Below, in pieces: positions 51,775-64,000 of a stretch of 64,000 nucleotides of DNA. The number at the start of each line of letters is the position of its first letter. Within the stretch, counting starts at the first letter, position 1. The notes under the pieces are model-generated. The model saw only the letters and a program-made list of their open reading frames with translations. It searched no databases and had not been told where the DNA came from. The stretch is from Oasisia sp. SBJ-2009 (taxonomy: Eukaryota; Annelida; Polychaeta; Sabellida; Siboglinidae): NCBI GenBank assembly GCA_964017155.1, contig OZ024857.1, positions 41,549,216 through 41,613,215 on the forward strand, written 5' to 3'. A program made the translations under genes and the position numbers.

Positions 51775-51960
51775 CTTCATAGAAGAATCGCTGCCTTTGA
51801 GTTGACTTGCAATCTCGCGCCAAAGCACGTGCGATTTGTTATTGTGGTGCCGTAGTAAGTCGATCTCACATAAAACATGTGACCCAAACAGCACAGGGCG
51901 TCGGCAGCTGCTGATTGTTTCGCCAGTTATACCCGGTGTAACGGCGATTCTTTTTTTACA
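51775..51960 (-). CDS. Candidate internal coding exon, unidentified
   Basis: A GC-richer open segment on the minus strand encodes VLCEIDLLRHHNNKSHVLW and REIASQLKGSDSSMK and ends at a plausible donor, ATGAAG|GTACGC, in phase 0. LWREIASQLKG is vaguely like the third helix of Myb/SANT-type DNA-binding domains. The acceptor side is weak and no partner exon is found. Confidence 0.25.
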
Positions 51961-51975
51961 ATTATAAAATGACAA

Positions 51976-54270
<2,295 letters not shown>

Positions 54271-54274
54271 CACC

Positions 54275-54424
54275 CATCCGCCAGTCCGCCCGCCCGCCCG
54301 CCCGCCCGACCGTCCGTCCGTCCGTCCGTCCGTCCGTCCGTCCGTCCGTCCGTCCGTCCGTCCGTCAGTCAGTCAGTCAGTCAGTCCGTCAGGCTGCCCG
54401 CCCGATAGGCCGCCCGCCCGCCCG
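54275..54424 (+). repeat. CCGC / CCGT / CAGT tetranucleotide array
   Basis: Blocks of CCGC, CCGT (about 16 units), CAGT (about 5 units) and CCGC again follow each other, all one-base variants of a tetramer. PSVRPSVR-type frames are artefacts. Confidence 0.93.
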
Positions 54425-54948
54425 GTATATATATATCTGGTGGATAATGGTAAATGCATTGTCAAATCTAGCATGACAAGTCACAGCATGAAGTAAGGTT
54501 CAGTCCCTAAAGGAGTTGATCATGCAAGTCCCCAGGCACTAAATAGATCCAGTGCCAGTCAATCTGCCAAATGCAACAAAACCTAATCAAGTGTTGTCAT
54601 TATTATGGTTGTCTATCAGTGCTGGGTCTGCAAGCTAATCAAAGTGTAATTCAGATATGCTGGGTTGTTCAACATGACACGTCTAGGATACGGAAAAGGG
54701 GTTTAACTGCTGGCCAGTACTGGGACACCCATTTTGTTCCCCTGTAAAATGTAGTAAGGCTACATGATGTGAAAAAAGATAAAGGTCCTACTCCCAGGTA
54801 GTTGGCTGCCTGCTAATGTTTTGACTGTAGGTAATCAGAATCCAGGCCCAATATGCTCTGCCTGTTCTGCCAGAAACTGTCTAGTGTAGTCTGAACATGT
54901 GGAGGTGATTACCATTACCAGATTTCAACACTCACTCACTCATTCACA

Positions 54949-54949
<1 letters not shown>
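54425..54949. other. Intergenic, nothing recognised
   Basis: No feature seen. Confidence 0.4.

Positions 54950-55017
<68 letters not shown>
54950..55017. repeat. TA array, about 33 units
   Basis: Perfect TA alternation. Confidence 0.96.
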
Positions 55018-55020
<3 letters not shown>

Positions 55021-55274
55021 AATCATTATAAGAGTTTAACAGCTCTAAGTGATACTTTTTTGTGGTTAGGTCTGATAGACAAAGATCTTCCCTCTTATAC
55101 ATATTGAACTTTGTTGTATAGCAGATAAGAAAGTTTTATTTCCAAACACACTACATAAATGGGGTTATAAATCACAGTTTTATGGACAATGCATCTTCAA
55201 CAAATGTACTGTAGCCTTAACAACAAAATATACTAAAATTTTAACAGCATTTAGTCAGCATTTTAACTGATACG

Positions 55275-55580
55275 CAGGGCTTTATGCCGGGCCAAATTAT
55301 TGCCAGTCACACATGTTTTGGTGGACACAGGCTTAGCTGTTAAGCCAGTTTACAAACTTTAAAATGTGTATGATGACATGAAATGGTCTACAAACACACA
55401 TGTGATACCATTTACACTCACTTCTAAGGCATTTATATAACTGACAATGGTTTTGGAACACATTAATTTTTTTGGCTCCATTTTTACCCATCCATCACCC
55501 GTCCACCCATATTTCTAACCATCCACAACGGTTTTTACCCGTCCAAATGACGGGTGGACAGGTCTTTGCATAAAGCTATG
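55275..55580 (+). mobile_element. hAT-like MITE, copy 3
   Basis: Starts CAGGGCTTTATGC and ends GCATAAAGCTATG, so the inverted GCTTTATGC core is intact at both ends. CTGATACG before and CTAGATACG after look like a target duplication with one indel. The internal sequence matches copies 1, 2 and 4. Confidence 0.85.
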
Positions 55581-55627
55581 CTAGATACGTTACTTGAACT
55601 GAGACATTCACTTTCCCTCACATTTAC

Positions 55628-55836
55628 CTGGCAAGGTATTTGTCATTAACACCCATGACCTTGTATCCTAAACTGTGATAAAACTTAGCAACCTGAACTG
55701 AGGTAGATATCTGATACCTTAAATGTAATTTCATGAAAAACATGGTCAGCCAGACTTCCGGCTGATCCTGAGCCAGGGCCTTGAGTGATGGCCTGATGGG
55801 TAAATGATCTCTGACATGTACATGGAAGTGGTCCAT
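55628..55836 (-). CDS. Candidate coding exon, unidentified
   Basis: Opens with ATG (AAGGATGG context) and runs 69 codons to a good donor, CTTGCCAG|GTAAAT, phase 2. The peptide contains VWLTMFFMKLHLRYQIS and VAKFYHSLGYKVMGVND. I recognise no family. It lies next to MITE copy 3, and a second open frame overlaps, so it could be chance. Confidence 0.25.
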
Positions 55837-55929
55837 CCTTCAACTGTGTCAGTGGCCTGTAGGTGCAGCCTCTCATTATGATGTCTCAACTTGTGCAAAC
55901 ACCTCTATCAGTTTATCTCCCTGTCTGAT

Positions 55930-58900
55930 GGGTGTGGCTGTGTAAGACTGGTCTGGCTGTGTCAGAATCCCCTGGTTCTATCCACAGGTTCTATCAGACT
56001 CGTCTGTCTGTGACAGACTCGTCTGGTTGTATCAGACCCGTCTGGCTGTGTCAGACCCGTCTGTCTGTGTCAGACTCGTCTGGTTGTGTCAGACCCGTCT
56101 GGCTGTGTCAGACCCGTCTGGCTGTGTCAGACCCGTCTGTCTGTGTCAGACCCGTCTGGGTGTGTCAGACCCGTCTGGCTGTGTCAGACCCGTCTGGCTG
56201 TGACAGACTCGTCTGGTTGTGTCAGACCCGTCTGGCTGTGTCAGACCCGTCTGTCTGTGTCAGACCCGTCTGGCTGTGTCAGACTCGTCTGGTTGTGTCA
56301 GACCCGTCTGGCTGTGTCAGACCCGTCTGGCTGTGTCAGACCCGTCTGTCGGTGTCAGACCCGTCTGGCTGTGTCAGACCCGTCTGGTTGTGTCAGACCC
56401 GTCTGGCTGTGTCAGACCCGTCTGGCTGTGTCAGACCCGTCTGGCTGTGTCAGACTCGTCTGTCTGTGTCAGACCCGTCTGGCTGTGTCAGACCCGTCTG
56501 GCTGTGTCAGACCCGTCTGTCTGTGTCAGACCCGTCTGTCTGTGTCAGACCCGTCTGGCTGTGTCAGACCCGTCTGGCTGTGTCAGACCCGTCTGTCTGT
56601 GTCAGACCCGTCTGGCTGTGTCAGACCCGTCTGGCTGTGTCAGACTCGTGTGGCTTTGTGAGACTCGTCTGGCTGTGTCAGACTCGTCTGGCTGTGTCAG
56701 ACACGTCTGGCTGTGTCAGACTCGTCTGGCTGTGTCAGAAACGTCTGGCTGTGTCAGACTCGTCTGGTTGTGTCAGATACGTCTGGCTGTGTCAGACTCG
56801 TCTGGTTCTATCAGACTCGTCTGGCTGTGTCAGACTCGTCTGGCTGTGTCAGACACGTCTGGCTGTGTCAGACTCGTCTGGCTGTGTCAGATACATCTGG
56901 TTGTGTCAGACCCGTCTGGTTGTGTCAGATACGTCTGGCTGTGTCAGACTCGTCTGGCTGTGTCAGAAACGTCTGGCTGTGTCAGACTCGTCTGGTTCTA
57001 TCAGACTCGTCTGGCTGTGTCAGACTGGTCTGGCTGTGTCAGACTCGTCTGGCTGTGTCAGCCTCCTCTGGTTGTGTCAGACTCGTCTGGCTGTGTCAGA
57101 CTGGTCTGGCTGTGTCAGACTCGTCTGGCTGTGTCAGCCTCCTCTGGTTGTGTCAGACTCGTCTGGCTGTGTCAGACTGGTCTGGCTGTGTCAGACTCGT
57201 CTGGCTGTATCAGACCCGTCTGGCTGTGTCAGACCGGTCTGGCTGTGTCAGACCGGTCTGGCTGTGTCAGACCCGTCTGGCTGTGTCAGCCTCCTCTGGC
57301 TGTGTCAGACTCCTCTGGTTGTGTCAGCCTCCTCTGGTTGTGTCAGACTTGTCTGGTTGTGTCAGCCTCCTCTGGCTGTGTCAGACTCCTCTGGCTGTGT
57401 CAGCCTCCTCTGGTTGTGTCAGACTTGTCTGGTTGTGTCAGCCTCCTCTGGTTGTGTCAGCCTCCTCTGGCTGTGTCAGCCTCCTCTGGTTGTGTCAGAC
57501 CCGTCTGTCTGTGTCAGCCTCCTCTGGTTGTGTCAGCCTCCTCTGGCTGTGTCAGCCTCCTCTGGTTGTGTCAGACCCGTCTGTCTGTGTCAGCCTCCTC
57601 TGGCTGTGTCAGCCTCCTCTGGTTGTGTCAGCCTCCTCTGGCTGTGTCAGACTCCTCTGGTTGTGTCAGCCTCCTCTGGCTGTGTCAGCCTCCTCTGGCT
57701 GTGTCAGCCTCCTCTGTCTGTGTCAGCCTCCTCTGGCTGTGTCAGACTCCTCTGGTTGTGTCAGCCTCCTCTGGCTGTGTCAGCCTCCTCTGGTTGTGTC
57801 AGCCTCCTCTGGCTGTGTCAGACTTGTCTGGTTGTGTCAGCCTCCTCTGGTTGTGTCAGCCTCCTCTGGCTGTGTCAGCCTCCTCTGGTTGTGTCAGCCT
57901 CCTCTGGTTGTGTCAGACTCCTCTGGCTGTGTCAGACTTGTCTGGTTGTGTCAGCCTCCTCTGGCTGTGTCAGCCTCCTCTGGTTGTGTCAGCCTCCTCT
58001 GGCTGTGTCAGCCTCCTCTGGTTGTGTCAGCCTCCTCTGGCTGTGTCAGCCTCCTCTGGCTGTGTCAGCCTCCTCTGGTTGTGTCAGACCCGTCTGTCTG
58101 TGTCAGCCTCCTCTGGCTGTGTCAGCCTCCTCTGGTTGTGTCAGCCTCCTCTGGCTGTGTCAGCCTCCTCTGGTTGTGTCAGCCTCCTCTGGCTGTGTCA
58201 GACTTGTCTGGTTGTGTCAGCCTCCTCTGGTTGTGTCAGCCTCCTCTGGCTGTGTCAGCCTCCTCTGGTTGTGTCAGCCTCCTCTGGTTGTGTCAGACTC
58301 CTCTGGCTGTGTCAGCCTCCTCTGGTTGTGTCAGCCTCCTCTGGCTGTGTCAGACTTGTCTGGTTGTGTCAGCCTCCTCTGGTTGTGTCAGCCTCCTCTG
58401 GCTGTGTCAGACCCGTCTGTCTGTGTCAGCCTCCTCTGGCTGTGTCAGCCTCCTCTGGTTGTGTCAGCCTCCTCTGGCTGTGTCAGCCTCCTCTGGCTGT
58501 GTCAGACTCCTCTGGCTGTGTCAGCCTCCTCTGGTTGTGTCAGACCCGTCTGTCTGTGTCAGCCTCCTCTGGCTGTGTCAGACTCCTCTGGCTGTGTCAG
58601 CCTCCTCTGGTTGTGTCAGACCCGTCTGTCTGTGTCAGCCTCCTCTGGCTGTGTCAGCCTCCTCTGGCTGTGTCAGACTCCTCTGGCTGTGTCAGCCTCC
58701 TCTGGTTGTGTCAGACCCGTCTGTCTGTGTCAGCCTCCTCTGGCTGTGTCAGCCTCCTCTGGTTGTGTCAGCCTCCTCTGGCTGTGTCAGACTCCTCTGG
58801 TTGTGTCAGCCTCCTCTGGCTGTGTCAGACTCCTCTGGCTGTGTCAGCCTCCTCTGGTTGTGTCAGCCTCCTCTGGTTGTGTCAGCCTCCTCTGGCTGTG

Positions 58901-60092
58901 TCAGCCTCCTCTGGTTGTGTCAGACCCGTCTGTCTGTGTCAGCCTCCTCTGGCTGTGTCAGCCTCCTCTGGTTGTGTCAGACCCGTCTGTCTGTGTCAGC
59001 CTCCTCTGGCTGTGTCAGCCTCCTCTGGTTGTGTCAGCCTCCTCTGGCTGTGTCAGACTCCTCTGGCTGTGTCAGCCTCCTCTGGTTGTGTCAGACCCGT
59101 CTGTCTGTGTCAGCCTCCTCTGGCTGTGTCAGCCTCCTCTGGCTGTGTCAGACTCCTCTGGCTGTGTCAGCCTCCTCTGGTTGTGTCAGACCCGTCTGTC
59201 TGTGTCAGCCTCCTCTGGCTGTGTCAGCCTCCTCTGGTTGTGTCAGCCTCCTCTGGTTGTGTCAGCCTCCTCTGGCTGTGTCAGCCTCCTCTGGTTGTGT
59301 CAGCCTCCTCTGGCTGTGTCAGACTCCTCTGGCTGTGTCAGCCTCCTCTGGTTGTGTCAGACTCCTCTGGCTGTGTCAGCCTCCTCTGGTTGTGTCAGCC
59401 TCCTCTGGCTGTGTCAGACTCCTCTGGCTGTGTCAGCCTCCTCTGGTTGTGTCAGCCTCCTCTGGCTGTGTCAGACTCCTCTGGCTGTGTCAGCCTCCTC
59501 TGGTTGTGTCAGACCCGTCTGTCTGTGTCAGCCTCCTCTGGTTGTGTCAGCCTCCTCTGGCTGTGTCAGCCTCCTCTGGTTGTGTCAGACCCGTCTGTCT
59601 GTGTCAGCCTCCTCTGGCTGTGTCAGCCTCCTCTGGTTGTGTCAGCCTCCTCTGGCTGTGTCAGCCTCCTCTGGCTGTGTCAGACCCGTCTGTCTGTGTC
59701 AGCCTCCTCTGGCTGTGTCAGCCTCCTCTGGCTGTGTCAGCCTCCTCTGGTTGTGTCAGACCCGTCTGTCTGTGTCAGCCTCCTCTGGCTGTGTCAGCCT
59801 CCTCTGGTTGTGTCAGACCCGTCTGTCTGTGTCAGCCTCCTCTGGCTGTGTCAGCCTCCTCTGGTTGTGTCAGACTCGTCTGGCTGTGTCAGCCTCCTCT
59901 GTCTGTGTCAGCCTCCTCTGGCTGTGTCAGCCTCGTCTGGCTGTGTCAGACCGGTCTGGCTGTGTCAGACTCGTCTGGCTGTGTCAGCCTCCTCTGGCTG
60001 TGTCAGACTCGTCTGGCTGTGTCAGACTCGTCTGGCTGTGTCAGCCTCCTCTGGTTGTGTCAGACTTGTCTGGTTGTGTCAGACACATCTAG
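55930..60092 (+). repeat. 4.1-kb minisatellite, 19-bp unit, about 219 copies
   Basis: The unit is CAGACCCGTCTGGCTGTGT and variants. The outer parts (to about 57250, and 59860-60090) are mostly the CCGTCTGG or CTCGTCTGG form. The centre is mostly CAGCCTCCTCTGGTTGTGT alternating with GGCTGTGT forms, and CAGACCCGTCTGTCTGTGT recurs in a higher-order pattern. Because 19 is not a multiple of three and no frame of the unit has a stop, all three plus frames stay open: 55932-60092, 56219-60163 and 56713-60450. Each reads the same 57-bp peptide period (WLCQTRLAVSDPSGCVRPV-like). I do not call a protein here. Confidence 0.97.
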
Positions 60093-60592
60093 TCCATCCA
60101 CCCACCTTAGACATGGTCAGTCTGTCTGTGTCTACTGTCACATGCTTCATGCCCATGTATTAGGTAATGCAGCACTTAGTATTTGGAGGAAAGATGTCAA
60201 AGCCATAAAACTTCACACAGCATTGGGCTTACTCAACAGATGGAACTCTACAGAAATAACACCCTCACAGCCAGGACAACCCTGGTTTGAACCCTGTAAC
60301 AGGCTGCTGAGAGGGGACATAAAAACCACCTGCACACACTTAATTACCCTCCCACCCCCCTGCAGGGCCATAGCACTGAGAGGGGCTAGACAAACAGAGG
60401 GGTTTATTAGCTCTATAAACTCTGCACAGATATGGGCTGTTGCCTTTTAGTTACTCAACACAAATTGCCAGTCTGCGCTACATGTACTTGGTTTCCATAT
60501 GTGGAAATTGGAAAGGAATATACTTGGTACTTGGTACCCTGATGCAATTCTAACTAACAAAATCATTGACCCTCCCCACAGGCCGCACACAT
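60093..60592. other. Intergenic, nothing recognised
   Basis: The open frames run on from the minisatellite by chance and have no domain. Confidence 0.4.
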
Positions 60593-60883
60593 TTAGGGAT
60601 TTATGCAGGACCAATTTTTTGCCAGTCTCACATTTTGGTGGACACATGGATGTTAAATGTTGAGCCAGTTTACAAACTTTAAATGTGACTACAAACAAAC
60701 ACACATGTAACACCATTTACACTCACTTTCAAGGCATAACTGACAATATATACGGTTTTGAGAGACGTTTTTGCTCCTTCCTTTTTTTACTCATCCACCA
60801 TCCCTCCACCCATGTTTCTACCTGTCCACAATGGGTTTTACCTGTCCAAATGACGGGTAGACAGGTTTCTGCTTAAAGCTATG
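60593..60883 (+). mobile_element. hAT-like MITE, copy 4, 8-bp target duplication GCACACAT
   Basis: Flanked by GCACACAT at 60585-60592 and 60884-60891. The left end TTAGGGATTTATGC and right end GCTTAAAGCTATG are decayed versions of the family ends. The interior shares TTTTGGTGGACACATGGATG and the GTCCAAATGACGGGTAGACA block with the other copies. Confidence 0.85.
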
Positions 60884-60891
60884 GCACACAT

Positions 60892-63195
60892 TCATGTACA
60901 CATATGCACATATATGTATACATAAATACGTATAATCGTATATGCATGCACATACACACACCATCCAATATACTTGTTGTACCTGGTAGTCTATTCTGAT
61001 AAATGTAATGACTTCAAATTACCCAATTCATCCGCACTTGTATAATATTTACACTTGTTTTTTTCATGCTGTCTGGAATAAGTGTTCACTTATATGTTTT
61101 TTACTAGGAAAAAAATACATGAAAAGGAAAGTAGGTAATTTGTATCCATCTCATGTAATTGGTACCAAAAAAAACACATCATCTGGTGCATACAAGTCAA
61201 CTATGCCTCTAACTTTATTATGATCTATCATGTGTTGAACGGATACACTGGTTATGTTATGATTTGTGTGTCAGCACTTTATAGCTACAGATCATGCATA
61301 TAAACACCTGCGCGTGCGTAAATGCATGGCAACACACAGTAGAACTAAAACAACTTCAGTGGCAGAGAACATCACCTTTTTCATGTGCACCTACCTCTCT
61401 TTCACTGATGAATCCCCGACCTGGCAACATTATGATCTATCATGACTCATGAGTTCTAAATTTGCACACTTTGATCTATTCTTGTCCAAGCACCCACCAA
61501 ACCAGCAAACAGGTCAGATCACTCTTGAGCAGTCTCTACCTCGCCATATATCAACCCATAAACCACTGGCCACCTTCAAGAATGCCATGTATAATTGATG
61601 TGAGACATGCCACATGCTGAGACCTGTCAACACCTGACACAGAACCTCCACATATTCAATGCTGTCTGGCAATAAATCTTCTAATAACACAACACACAGC
61701 TACCAGATTCACTTCCGCAATCCATCTGTATTATTAATGCACTTAGTGAAGTTACCGTAGAGAATTACTTATAAATGTATCTCCTCCTAAGTGACTAGGT
61801 CCACTCGCCTCTTGGTGTATTTCATAATAAATAATAATGCTATTTAATTGTACAATGCACAAATCAATAGCATTACTCTCGTGCTTTACATGCATTTACA
61901 AATATTGGTTAGGTTTGGATGACATATTAAAGCAAAAAACATACCAAAACAAACAGTTGCACTAATTGGACATACAAAGACTGACTCCGTGGCTAAAATG
62001 ACATAGTGCCATCTGATTGTGAGAATGAAACCCTGTATTTGAAGGCCCTTATATCTGAACCTTTTTTAAAGATCTCACAGTGAGTGTATAGCTAATAGTT
62101 ATCAATTTTTTATTTCAGCCAATCGTGTATTTATAACAGCTTATCTTAAAAGTTGCTAAACCAAATTCTTAAATTAACAATTTAATATTTCTTATCCCGA
62201 CACTACCATATGTTTTCATCATAAATAAGCCAGTAACTGTACTCAGGATTTAGGTTTCATACATGCATTACTGTTGTTTGAATATCGGTAATGTTTAACA
62301 CTGCGATATATACATGGTCACAGATATAACGCCAAGTTGAACATTCACCACATCTGTTTAAATGACAATCACTAATAGGTAAATACAGCTCATGTGTACA
62401 GCAGCTTATTAACAAGCAACAAATGTATTTAGGAGACTGTCATTAATGATATAAATTACCGAGTAATGATTATCAAACAAATTCCATGTGACTGCAATTT
62501 CATAAGCAGCCTGTAAAACAAACCCAGTCATGTGCTATGATAAATGATGGGTGCACTCAACTGATTTATTCCCACGACTTCACCAGCATCTAATAAACAA
62601 ATTGTCTCAAAGAATTAAAAAACCTTCATTTCACTTCACCTAACACATTCTTATTTGAACAGTTAACTCAGATGGAATACAAACAAACACATGACAAATT
62701 TAGCAACATTCCCCAAAACAATGTTAGTTTCAGTCTGTCCTCACACAAATCTGACAAGTTATCACACACCTTGTGTTAACCATTTCATGCTTCAATGACC
62801 CTTGCTCAACATTTCACGCTTCAACGAACACGTTCCACATCAATCAATCAATGTGTTGTGTTAATACACATAGGTAACCCAGATAAAGTTGTCCACTGCT
62901 GTCCTACTAAGCACACACAATAAACAGTAATGATCCAGTCAATCACAGCCTACAGTCAGTCACTACAGGTGTGGCCATAATATGTTGCTGTTCTCCTCTT
63001 GACGTCATGTTAAATTGTAGCCTTGGTTCCCTTCCCAAATTTCATTTTTCTCCCTATTCCTCTTCTTCTTCCTCAGTTGTCTTCCGGTAGTTTCTCTACC
63101 CACTGTCTCTATTCTATTCCCTGTTTTGCTCTCATACTCATTCCAGAGCTCCCAATCTCTTCTCCCAATCTCCGTCTTCCTCCCTGTTCTTTTGC

Positions 63196-63198
<3 letters not shown>
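60892..63198. other. Intergenic, nothing recognised
   Basis: AT-rich sequence without convincing open frames, RNA genes or element ends. The last 180 bases are CT-rich. Confidence 0.4.
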
Positions 63199-63234
<36 letters not shown>

Positions 63235-63528
63235 CCTCCCTCCCTCCCTCCCTCCCTCCCTCCCTCCCTCCCTCCCTCCCTCCCTCCCTCCCTCCCTCCC
63301 TCCCTCCCTCCCTCCCTCCCTCCCTCCCTCCCTCCCTCCCTCCCTCCCTCCCTCCCTCCCTCCCTCCCTCCCTCCCTCCCTCCCTCCCTCCCTCCCTCCC
63401 TCCCTCCCTCCCTCCCTCCCTCCCTCCCTCCCTCCCTCCCTCCCTCCCTCCCTCCCTCCCTCCCTCCCTCCCTCCCTCCCTCCCTCCCTCCCTCCCTCCC
63501 TCCCTCCCTCCCTCCCTCCCTCTCTCTC
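63199..63528. repeat. CT then CCCT microsatellite, about 73 CCCT units
   Basis: CT repeats (63200-63229) pass into 292 bases of perfect CCCT tetramers (63229-63520). PSLPPSLP and GREGGREG frames are artefacts. Confidence 0.97.
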
Positions 63529-63539
63529 GCTGTTGATAT

Positions 63540-63726
63540 TCTTCCTCCATTTTGCCCTGTTTATCGCCTCGAATGTGTTGATACCCACAGTGTTCATGTC
63601 TCCTTTACAAGCATCTTTCCACCTCGTCTTTGGTCGTCCTTTCTTTCTTCTTCGAGGTATGTCTGTCATCAATATTCTTTTCACTATGAGTAGTATGACT
63701 ATTGTGCTCTTCATTTCTTTCATCAT
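63540..63726 (-). mobile_element. Fragment of a non-LTR retrotransposon (end of reverse-transcriptase ORF)
   Basis: The minus strand encodes RILMTDIPRRRKKGRPKTRW followed by KDACKGDMNTVGINTFEAI and NRAKWRKNIN. The pattern GRPKTRWKD ... (about 20 residues) ... A-x-x-R-x-KWR is the typical C-terminal end of LINE ORF2 proteins in animals. The rest of the element is missing: a stop lies upstream and the CCCT array abuts downstream, so this is a dead relic. Confidence 0.6.
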
Positions 63727-63745
63727 ATTTATAACAGTTCACTAA

Positions 63746-64000
63746 GGCCTAAAATTGTATTTATATGGAGAAGCTATTGCATAGGTCACAAAACCCTTTT
63801 TTTATGTCCAAACATATAATGTGACTCATGTGTGAATAGTTTAAACATATGCAGTTGGTCTGTTTAAAATAAGTGCACCATTTTTCTAACTGGATGCATG
63901 TATCTACAAAATGGCTGAATTTTTCATCCAGTATGTCAATGTGACATCGTTATTTCAAAGCACGAAAAGTTGACAACATCAACACAGAATCACACACATA
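63746..64000. other. Intergenic, nothing recognised
   Basis: No feature seen up to the window edge. Confidence 0.4.

Noticed and set aside
55932..60450. Three overlapping plus-strand open frames of 1,245-1,386 codons
   Set aside because: They are the same 19-bp repeat read in three frames. There is no frame-specific codon pattern or domain, so a protein call is not justified.
63005..63198. Open frames continuing from the CCCT array into CT-rich sequence
   Set aside because: Low-complexity Arg/Glu/Gly or Pro/Ser/Leu peptides only; no domain.

Overview
This window comes from an invertebrate animal genome. Protein-coding genes are split by many GT-AG introns. About two thirds of the sequence is AT-rich non-coding DNA with long microsatellites, minisatellites, a tRNA-derived SINE and nested DNA transposons. 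The conserved genes (NUP50-like, PHF21-like, SLC45A3-like) are animal families. I cannot fix the phylum from sequence alone; a marine deuterostome or lophotrochozoan would fit.

Layout. (1) 504-15484, plus strand: the 3' part of a gene for a single-pass membrane protein with one immunoglobulin domain and a Ser/Thr/Gly-rich tail. Its long second intron in the window holds a 3.4-kb DNA transposon with long terminal inverted repeats (1346-4717), a hAT-like element with 8-bp target duplications (8704-10582) carrying a second nested element (9963-10276), several microsatellites, and an antisense tRNA-Gly(GCC) gene (12547-12617). (2) 16402-20910, minus strand: a complete seven-exon nucleoporin NUP50 gene. 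(3) 23040-34515, plus strand: a complete fourteen-exon PHF21A/PHF21B (BHC80) gene with coiled coil, AT-hook and PHD finger; a 24-bp minisatellite runs into the acceptor of its last exon. (4) 34516-44697: intergenic, repeats only. (5) 44698-46921, minus strand: a two-exon SLC45A3-type sugar/proton transporter gene. (6) 46922-64000: gene-poor and repeat-rich. It holds a SINE, three unassigned exon candidates, a 238-unit CA array, a 4.1-kb array of a 19-bp unit that is open in all three forward frames, two more copies of the small hAT-like element, and a LINE fragment next to a CCCT array.

The three recognised genes do not form a pathway. NUP50 acts at the nuclear pore in importin-mediated transport, PHF21 reads unmodified H3K4 in LSD1/CoREST repressor complexes, and SLC45A3 is a plasma-membrane transporter. 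NUP50 and PHF21 stand head to head about 2.1 kb apart between start codons, as I recall NUP50 and PHF21B doing on human chromosome 22. This points to an old linkage and possibly a shared promoter. No previously undescribed gene system is proven here. The most unusual items are the transposon whose decayed protein has PIN/XPG-like nuclease motifs, the 4.1-kb three-frame-open minisatellite, the minisatellite that forms the pyrimidine tract of a splice acceptor, and the four-copy hAT-like MITE family.
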